Origin: Deltaproteobacteria bacterium
Lineage (GTDB): Bacteria > Desulfobacterota > Deferrimicrobia > Deferrimicrobiales > Deferrimicrobiaceae
Direction: 5' to 3'
Assembly: GCA_021802685.1 (NCBI GenBank)
Contig: JAJZRM010000231.1
Coordinates: 1-5,119 of the forward strand
Length of the DNA: 5,119 nt
This document shows, piece by piece, positions 1-5,119 of this stretch (positions within the stretch are counted from its first letter, which is position 1; each line of letters starts with the position of its first letter). Below the pieces are notes generated by a model. The model saw nothing but the letters and a program-made list of their open reading frames with translations, did no database searches and had not been told where the DNA came from. The translations under genes were made by a program, and so were the position numbers.

Positions 1-1474
1 GGACGTCTTTCCACGTCCGGCGGATCCATTCCGCGTCCGGGGAGGCTTTCCGCGCCTCGCGCTCGATCAAGGAGACCCTCATCACGGCCTCGCCGGCGAG
101 CGATTCCATCCTTCGAAGGGCGTCCAGGTCGTCTCCCAATTCCAGGAGACAACGCTCCAGCTCCCCTTCTCCATGCCAGGCGGCCGCCTTCGCCGCGAGG
201 ACGCCGCACGCATGATCGGCCGAAAACCCGGCGTTCCCGTCCAGGGCGCGCGGCCACGTCTCCCGGTACAGGTACGTGTAGAACGTCTCCCGGGACAGGG
301 GCCGCCGGAGCAGGGGGACGTAGTCGAGAAGGCCGTCCTCCGCGAACCCGGAGCGATAGACTCGGACACCGGCCCATTCCGGGCCGTCGTCGATGGCGTC
401 GACGCGCCCCTCGACCAGGATCCTCCGCGCGAGTTCGAAGACGCTTCCGTCCGTGATCATTTCCTTGCAACGGGGGTTCCGGCACTCCACGTGGAACCCG
501 CACGGTCCGCAAGCCGCGTCCGCCTCGATCACGTAATGCCCCTCCCCGTAGGGGCCGGTTTCCCGGAAGCAGACGTGTCCCAGCGAAATGTCCAGCGACG
601 GGGTGCCGACCGCCGTGGCCATGTGCAGGGGACCCGTGTCGTTGGTGACGAACAGCGCGCACCGCGAAAGGAGCGCGGCGGCCCCCCGCAGATCGGTCTT
701 CCCGATGAGATTGACCCCTTTCGCGGCGGAGAGCGATTCGAACTCCTTCCCCAGCGGCTCCTCCGATGGCGACCCGGTGAGCAGGACGCGGGCCCCCAGG
801 CTTTCCGCGAGACGGCCGGCCAGCCGCGCGAAGGAGGCCACCGGCCAGGCCTTCACCGGTTGGCTCGCCCCCAGCTGGAATCCGACGAGCGGGTCCCCTT
901 CGGCGATCCCGTATTCCCCCAGGAGCGCGCGCGCCTTCCGCCGCTCTTCATCCGTGACCGACAAGTGGAGCCCCTTGCCGGACGGCAGGACGCCGCCGGC
1001 CTTCACCATCATGTCGCAGAGGTGGAAGGGGTTGTATCTCCGCGACGGGATCACGTTCATGAAGTACCGCTGCCACGGATGCCGGATGATCCGGGAACCG
1101 TCGGCCCCCGCGGTCACGCCCCGAGTCTCCCGCGCCCGGAACAGCGACGTCAGGAGGGCGCTCTCTCCCGACGGGGTGAAGTTGATCGCGAGGTCGTAAT
1201 CGGTGCCGTTCACCTCGCCGATGAACGATTCGAGGCGCCGGTAGCATTCGACGAGGGTGTCCTTCTCCTCGCGGACCATCTTCCGGAACGCCGGCTTGTC
1301 GAAAACCAGGAGCCGGTCGATGAACGGCAGGTCCTTGCAGATCTCCGCGAACACCGCGTTGGCGAGAAGCGTGATCCGGGCTTCGGGATACGATTCCTTC
1401 AGCCCCGCCATCACCGGCGTCGTCTGGATGAGATCGCCCATCCGGGTCAGGTTGACGACGAGGATCTCCTTCAT
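1..1474 (-). CDS. GT9 family (heptosyltransferase-like) glycosyltransferase with C-terminal extension (3' partial)
   Basis: Translating the minus strand from ATG at 1474 gives 491 residues without a stop, running off the left edge. The N-terminus, ILVVNLTRMGDLIQTTP (4-20), is the classic GT9 opening; D14 aligns with the catalytic aspartate of WaaC-type heptosyltransferases. LVGFQLGAS (196-204) starts the second Rossmann half. VTNDTGPLHMATAVGTP (276-292) is the donor-binding DTGxxH motif. Four cysteines (322, 325, 331, 336) follow in a pattern like the Cys-rich segment of heptosyltransferase II. GT9 enzymes usually end near residue 350, but here about 140 further residues continue (AGVRVYRSGF, then LSRETFYTYLYRETW, then a helix-rich region), so this is an extended form. 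The family transfers heptose or a related sugar from a nucleotide donor to LPS core or another glycan at the cytoplasmic face of the inner membrane. The actual donor and acceptor cannot be read from sequence, so no symbol such as waaC or waaF is assigned. Confidence 0.
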   Translation of the reverse strand, partial: MKEILVVNLTRMGDLIQTTPVMAGLKESYPEARITLLANAVFAEICKDLPFIDRLLVFDKPAFRKMVREEKDTLVECYRRLESFIGEVNGTDYDLAINFTPSGESALLTSLFRARETRGVTAGADGSRIIRHPWQRYFMNVIPSRRYNPFHLCDMMVKAGGVLPSGKGLHLSVTDEERRKARALLGEYGIAEGDPLVGFQLGASQPVKAWPVASFARLAGRLAESLGARVLLTGSPSEEPLGKEFESLSAAKGVNLIGKTDLRGAAALLSRCALFVTNDTGPLHMATAVGTPSLDISLGHVCFRETGPYGEGHYVIEADAACGPCGFHVECRNPRCKEMITDGSVFELARRILVEGRVDAIDDGPEWAGVRVYRSGFAEDGLLDYVPLLRRPLSRETFYTYLYRETWPRALDGNAGFSADHACGVLAAKAAAWHGEGELERCLLELGDDLDALRRMESLAGEAVMRVSLIEREARKASPDAEWIRRTWKDV

Positions 1475-1485
1475 TAGTTCCCCGC
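1475..1485 (-). promoter_or_regulatory. Ribosome binding site and 11-base spacer before the GT9 gene
   Basis: The spacer between the TGA of the CgeB-like gene and the GT9 ATG reads GCGGGGAACTA on the minus strand. GGGGAA is a moderate Shine-Dalgarno match, with 5 bases between the last G and the ATG. The start is supported independently because the GT9 family's first beta strand begins directly at this methionine. The stronger-looking AAGGAG just after the ATG lies inside the coding region and precedes no usable in-frame start. The short gap implies co-transcription. Confidence 0.
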
Positions 1486-3270
1486 TCACCGGCCGATCTC
1501 GCTCAGCGCAAGGAAGATCCTTTCGGCGCGGGAGAGGTCGCCGTTGTCGGACCGGATCTCGCGGACGATGTCCCGGAGCGTCAGGCTCCGGAGACCTTCG
1601 AACCGCGCCAGGTATCTCCCCAGCTCGGTTTCCCGCCCCGCCTCCGCGGCGAGACGTGCGGGATCCTCCCGCTCCCTCTGCGCCTTCCACGGAGGCTCGT
1701 AGCCGTCGCGGACGACCCGGCCGATCATCTCTTCCATCCTGCGCTCGTACGTGTGGTCCCGGAGGACCCTCTCCATCCCCCGCGAAGCCAGCGCCTCCCT
1801 TTCCTCCGGGTTCGCGAGGTAATGGGCGATCTTGCCGCGGAGGTCGCCCAGGCCGTCGAAGCACACCAACTCCTCGCCGAGCCGGAAAAGGTCGGCCAGC
1901 CCGGAGCGGGCGTCCACGAGCTGGAACCGGCCGCACGCGGCGATCTCGAACGTCCGGGGGTTCACGAAATCGCCGTCCGGGTTGACCCCTTCGTGGTAAC
2001 TCGATGAGTGGAGGTTGACGTTGATCCGGGAGGCGTTGAAGATCCGCACGATATCGTCCGTTCCGATCCGGGCGCCGTCCCGCTGGACGAATCCCTGCAG
2101 GGCGGGGCACGCGTCCCATTCGTTCCCCCAGATCCGGAAGTCGAGGTCGACCAACCCCTCGAACATCTTGCGCCGGTTGTAGTATCCCGCGCCGACGAAG
2201 GAGACGTCGCTCCCGAACTCCAGCGCCTCCTCCGGCGTCGGTTCCATCTTCCGGTGGACTTCGGGGGCGGCGGCCAGCGGAAGGAAGGCGGCGTTCCGCG
2301 CGCCGGCCTCCCGGAGGCGGGAAAGGAACTCCCCTTTCTGGATCGTGAAGAAGTGGTCGTACTGCGCGGCGGCGGACCGCCAGTACCCCATGTGGCGGAA
2401 ATCCTCCACGAACCACATGGCGGTAGCGATCCCCCGCTCCCGCAAGGCCGCCAGGGCCGTCTCCCGAAGGGGAGCCTGCGCAAGCGCGAAGACGAGGTCG
2501 GGGCGGAACGGGACGATCCTCGCCATCGCGGCCTCGGAGGCGAACTCTCCGAACTTCTCCCGGAGGATGTCGCGGTGCGGCCGGCTTTCCGTGACCTTGT
2601 CGATGGAAAGGAACGGCTCCGCAAGCACCGAGTTGTCGATGAACTCCACTTCGTGCCCCAGCGTTCGCAGGGCGGCCGCGCTATGACCTGCGATGGGAAG
2701 CGAGCCGCCGTAGAACGGCCCGACCACGGCGATCCGCAATCCCCTGGCCGCCGCGCGCAAGGCATCGAGACGGGAGGCGGCTTCCGCGAAGAGGGCCGGG
2801 CTCAAAGACACCGACGGCCGGTGGCGCAGGATCCGGAGCGCGCCTCCGGCCGCCCGCATTCCAGGTTCCCAAAAGCGGCCCGCGTCGTTCACGATCCGCG
2901 CCCTGGCGAGCGTCCCGGACAGGTCCGACGCCTCGAGCGCCGCGCGGAGAATGTCGACCCTGGGCTCGAAGACCGTGACCGGCTTGTCCGTGGCGCGCAG
3001 CAGTTCGGCGACGTGGTGTCCCATCCCGAACCCGAAGACCACGATCGACGAGGAGCCGTCGATGTCTCCCCGATGGTGCGCCACCCAGTCCCGCGCTTCC
3101 CCGGCCGGGTCGTAGAGGCTGTGCAGCGCCGTTTCGCCCGCCTTGAGCGTGGGGGGGCCCGCCTTCGACCGGACGACGGCCAGGTCCGCGCCCCGCCGCG
3201 CATTCCGGACGCGGTCCGCCATCCGTTCGTCGACGGCCGAAAGCGCGCTCAAGTTCCGGTCCAGGAACAT
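1486..3270 (-). CDS. CgeB-like glycosyltransferase with Maf-like N-terminal domain
   Basis: Predicted cytoplasmic glycosyltransferase of 594 residues, complete (ATG to TGA). Residues about 28-130 resemble the N-terminal domain of Maf flagellin-modification proteins: ALHSLYDPAGEA (48-59) followed by a Rossmann-type strand and glycine turn, VVFGFGMGHHVAELL (77-91), and VFEPRVDIL. Residues about 178-335 look like the DUF3880/CgeB N-half: LRIAVVGPFYGGSLPIAGHS, then MWFVEDFRHMGYW and YDHFFTIQKGEF. Residues about 352-515 match the Glycos_trans_1_2 (CgeB) half: DVSFVGAGYYNRRKMF, a NASRINVNLH segment, NPRTFEIAACGRFQLVD (437-453), and a helical end with YLANPEEREALASRG. Residues 515-594 are a charged helical tail of unknown role. 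No signal peptide or membrane segment is seen. The upstream gene stops 13 bases before the start, and the GT9 gene begins 11 bases after the stop. The glycosyltransferase call is strong. The Maf-like call is moderate, and a role in flagellin glycosylation is inference; a surface polysaccharide role is equally possible. Confidence 0.
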   Translation of the reverse strand: MFLDRNLSALSAVDERMADRVRNARRGADLAVVRSKAGPPTLKAGETALHSLYDPAGEARDWVAHHRGDIDGSSSIVVFGFGMGHHVAELLRATDKPVTVFEPRVDILRAALEASDLSGTLARARIVNDAGRFWEPGMRAAGGALRILRHRPSVSLSPALFAEAASRLDALRAAARGLRIAVVGPFYGGSLPIAGHSAAALRTLGHEVEFIDNSVLAEPFLSIDKVTESRPHRDILREKFGEFASEAAMARIVPFRPDLVFALAQAPLRETALAALRERGIATAMWFVEDFRHMGYWRSAAAQYDHFFTIQKGEFLSRLREAGARNAAFLPLAAAPEVHRKMEPTPEEALEFGSDVSFVGAGYYNRRKMFEGLVDLDFRIWGNEWDACPALQGFVQRDGARIGTDDIVRIFNASRINVNLHSSSYHEGVNPDGDFVNPRTFEIAACGRFQLVDARSGLADLFRLGEELVCFDGLGDLRGKIAHYLANPEEREALASRGMERVLRDHTYERRMEEMIGRVVRDGYEPPWKAQREREDPARLAAEAGRETELGRYLARFEGLRSLTLRDIVREIRSDNGDLSRAERIFLALSEIGR

Positions 3271-3283
3271 CCGTCACCCTTTC
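3271..3283 (-). promoter_or_regulatory. Ribosome binding site and 13-base spacer before the CgeB-like gene
   Basis: The spacer reads GAAAGGGTGACGG on the minus strand, between the TAA of the GT4/methyltransferase gene and the ATG at 3270. AAAGGG is a reasonable Shine-Dalgarno sequence, with 6 bases between its last G and the ATG. A GTG at 3277 opens a different frame that has no family-like content, so the ATG is preferred. Confidence 0.
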
Positions 3284-3294
3284 TTAAAGGAAAG
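3279..3294 (-). promoter_or_regulatory. Small hairpin over stop codon and downstream ribosome binding site
   Basis: In transcript sense, CUUUC (3294-3290) can pair with GAAAG (3283-3279) around a 6-base loop that contains the UAA stop of the upstream gene. An alternative register pairs CCUUU (3290-3286) with AAAGG (3282-3278) around a 3-base loop. Both cover the Shine-Dalgarno bases of the next gene. A 5-bp, mostly A-U stem is weak, so it is at most a modest translational-coupling element, and it is too weak to be a terminator. It may be chance. Confidence 0.
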
Positions 3295-5119
3295 CGCCCT
3301 CGATGGCCGCCTTCCGCCGGAGCGCATCCTCCCGCGACGGGTCGAACAGCAGGACGTTCCCGAGATCTTCGAGGGCGGCGTCCTTCATCCCCAGCCGGAA
3401 GCGGATCTCCGATCGGCGGATCAGGACGTCCGCGTCGAGGGGATGCTCCAGGAGATGCTCGTCGAGGACGGCAAGCGCCGTGTCGAGGTTCCCCGACGCC
3501 AGCGCGACCTCCACCCGGGCTTCCCTCGAGCGCGCCCCGGATTCCGCCTTGCGGCCCTGGAACAGGTACTGGAAAACGAACAGGTCCTTGACTTCCTCGC
3601 GCGTCAGGCCGCGGAGGGTAACGCGGCCGAACGACACGTCCCCGGCGTGGCCGGGCGGAAGCGAATCGTAGCGGGGAGACAGGTTCTCGGAAATCCCCTC
3701 CAGTTCGAAACCGGCCCGGCGGAAGAGCGTCTCCATCTCCATCTTCGTGAAGAATCGAAGGTGGGTCTTGTCGAGGATCCCGAACTCCCGGTATTCCCAT
3801 CGCCCCTCGGCCAACCCGGCGACGACGTCGAGGTACCGGACATTCGGGATGCTGGCGACCACCGTGCCGGAATCGGCGAGGAGCCGCTTCAGTTTCGTCA
3901 AGGCCGACAGCGGGTCGCGGAGATGCTCCAGGATGTCCGCGAGGACGATGCAGTCGAAGCGCCCCTCCTCGAACGGCAGATCCAGGGACTCCACGTCTCC
4001 TTGAAGGACGCGGGTCAGGTTCTTCCGCGCGGCTTCCGCCGCCGCCGGATCCGCCTCGATCCCCACGACCTCGGCGGCGCCCTTTTCGAGAAGGATCCGC
4101 CCGAGCACACCGTCTCCGCACCCCACGTCGAGGATGCGCGCGGCCCCCGCGGGGATCATCGCCTCGATCTCCTTGCGTTCCTGGCGGAAGTAGGAGCGGC
4201 CCGGCGCGTCCGCCATCCTCTCCGCGCACGGATCGGGGACCGAACCGGTTTCGACGGGAGGAACGGGCGGCGGAGCCGGGGGGGCGGCGCCCTCGATACG
4301 AGCTGCGGCCCCCGGTTTCACCGGTTCCCGAAGGACGCGGCGGAAAACATCCGCCACCTGCCTCGCGATCGTCTTCGAGCCGAACCGTTCGACGGCCCGC
4401 GTCCTGCCCCTCTCCCCAAGTTCCCGCCGCAAGTCGACGGACAGGCACAGCGCCGCGATCGCTTTCGCCAGCTCCCCCGGATCGTTGGCCGGAACCAGAA
4501 GCCCGGCGTCCCCCACCACCTCGGAGATCGAGCCGGAACTCGTGGAGACGACGGGGGTGCCGCACGCCATCGCCTCGACCAGCACCATTCCGAACTGCTC
4601 CTTCCACATCCTCATGGAGATGCTCGGCAGGACGAACAGGTCGGCCGCGTTGAACAGGCCGGGCATCCGGTCGTAGGGGTGGCTCTCGACGAACCGGAAC
4701 GACGATCCCATGCCGGTCTCGCCCGCCCTGGCCATCACCGCTTCCCTTTCGGGTCCTTTCCCGACCATCACGTACCGGACGGGAACGCCGCCGGCGGCCG
4801 CCTTCACGAGCTTCGCGGCGTGGACGAAATCGTACACTCCCTTTTCCCAAACCATCCTGCCGGTGAAGAGAACGGCCACCTCGCCGTTGGAGATCCCGAG
4901 GTCTTCCCGGCAGGCCCGCCGAAGCGCCTCGTCCGGGTGGAACCGTTCCGTGTCGATCCCCATGGGAACGACCGTGATCCGTCCCGGGTCGACCCCTTCG
5001 AGGACGAGGGCCTCCTTCGCCCGCTCCGTCACGGCGATGAAGTGATCCGCGCGCTCACGAACGGCCGCCTTGAGCTCCCTTATCTCCCCCGACTCCCCGT
5101 AGGAGGACGGAATTTTTTC
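3284..5119 (-). CDS. GT4 glycosyltransferase / SAM methyltransferase fusion with TPR-like tail (5' partial)
   Basis: Probable bifunctional enzyme that transfers a sugar from an activated donor and methylates a sugar or glycan; both substrates are unknown. The frame is open to the right edge, so the N-terminal acceptor-binding half of the GT-B fold lies outside; 611 residues are visible, ending in TAA. Residues about 20-60 form the usual interdomain segment (VTERAKEAL, VVPMGIDTERF). Residues about 80-262 are the nucleotide-sugar-binding GT4 domain, with FTGRMVWEKG (R88, K93) and the EX7E motif EQFGMVLVE (174-182). A Pro/Ala-rich linker follows (about 265-304). The methyltransferase spans about 309-524: motif I LDVGCGDG (330-337), acidic E355 after strand 2, D375, then ADILEHLRDP and IPNVRY, as in the Methyltransf_23/UbiG-like group. 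Residues 529-609 look like two TPR-type helical repeats. A GTG at 5032 is in frame, but coding similarity continues upstream, so it is not the start. The domain calls are firm; the pathway is inference. Confidence 0.
   Translation of the reverse strand, partial: EKIPSSYGESGEIRELKAAVRERADHFIAVTERAKEALVLEGVDPGRITVVPMGIDTERFHPDEALRRACREDLGISNGEVAVLFTGRMVWEKGVYDFVHAAKLVKAAAGGVPVRYVMVGKGPEREAVMARAGETGMGSSFRFVESHPYDRMPGLFNAADLFVLPSISMRMWKEQFGMVLVEAMACGTPVVSTSSGSISEVVGDAGLLVPANDPGELAKAIAALCLSVDLRRELGERGRTRAVERFGSKTIARQVADVFRRVLREPVKPGAAARIEGAAPPAPPPVPPVETGSVPDPCAERMADAPGRSYFRQERKEIEAMIPAGAARILDVGCGDGVLGRILLEKGAAEVVGIEADPAAAEAARKNLTRVLQGDVESLDLPFEEGRFDCIVLADILEHLRDPLSALTKLKRLLADSGTVVASIPNVRYLDVVAGLAEGRWEYREFGILDKTHLRFFTKMEMETLFRRAGFELEGISENLSPRYDSLPPGHAGDVSFGRVTLRGLTREEVKDLFVFQYLFQGRKAESGARSREARVEVALASGNLDTALAVLDEHLLEHPLDADVLIRRSEIRFRLGMKDAALEDLGNVLLFDPSREDALRRKAAIEGAFL

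Noticed and set aside
2681..3277. Minus-strand frame starting at GTG 3277, overlapping the start of the CgeB-like gene
   Set aside because: Arg/Gly-rich shifted frame with no recognisable motif; the ATG 3270 frame carries the Maf-like and CgeB-like signatures.
3278..3294. Rho-independent terminator between the first two genes
   Set aside because: The stem is 5 bp and A-U rich, has no following U-tract in the transcript, and overlaps the next ribosome binding site.
2008..3591. Plus-strand open frame of 527 codons
   Set aside because: It lies antisense to the CgeB-like gene and the 3' end of the GT4/methyltransferase gene. Its translation is low-complexity, rich in Arg, Pro, Gly and Asp, with no family motif, while the opposite strand carries clear domains. 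Long antisense frames are expected in GC-rich genes.
3249..4850. Minus-strand open frame of 533 codons within the GT4/methyltransferase gene
   Set aside because: It is a shifted frame of the real gene, dominated by Arg and Gly, with no motif. The alternative frame contains GT4 EX7E and SAM motif I in order.
5030..5032. GTG as the true start of the GT4/methyltransferase gene
   Set aside because: The in-frame sequence upstream (ADHFIAV joined to TERAKEAL) continues the typical GT4 interdomain helix, the frame is open to the window edge, and a start here would remove the N-terminal half of the GT-B fold.
5111..5119. A/T-rich run at the right edge as a promoter element or terminator tail
   Set aside because: It is read in frame as Glu-Lys-Ile of the GT4 protein and there is no stem or -35/-10 pair around it.

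Overview
The window is a GC-rich, fully coding stretch of bacterial DNA. It holds three consecutive genes, all on the minus strand, separated by only 11 and 13 bases, so they read as one operon transcribed from right to left. The rightmost gene has lost its 5' end and the leftmost its 3' end at the window edges. All three products are sugar-transfer enzymes. The heptosyltransferase-type (GT9) member points to a Gram-negative organism. The GC-rich codon use and the domain combinations resemble deltaproteobacterial (Geobacter/Desulfuromonadia-like) surface or flagellar glycosylation loci, but this taxonomic guess rests on memory of families and not on a search.

In transcription order: (1) 5119-3284, a composite protein with the C-terminal part of a GT4 glycosyltransferase, a proline-rich linker, a class I SAM-dependent methyltransferase and a short TPR-like tail. 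(2) 3270-1486, a 594-residue CgeB-like glycosyltransferase whose N-terminal ~130 residues resemble the N-terminal domain of Maf flagellin-modification proteins. (3) 1474-1, a GT9 (ADP-heptose:LPS heptosyltransferase-like) enzyme that continues well past the normal end of the family into a C-terminal extension cut by the window edge.

Together the genes look like part of a glycan-building cassette: GT4 sugar addition, methylation of a sugar or carrier, CgeB-like transfer, and GT9 transfer. The target could be a surface polysaccharide/LPS or a glycosylated protein. The Maf-like domain makes flagellin glycosylation a reasonable but unproven reading. No RNA gene, CRISPR array, mobile element, promoter or convincing terminator is visible. 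The plus strand carries long open frames, but these are antisense shadows of the GC-rich genes. The most notable points are the three unusual domain architectures in a row and a small hairpin over the ribosome binding site between the first two genes.
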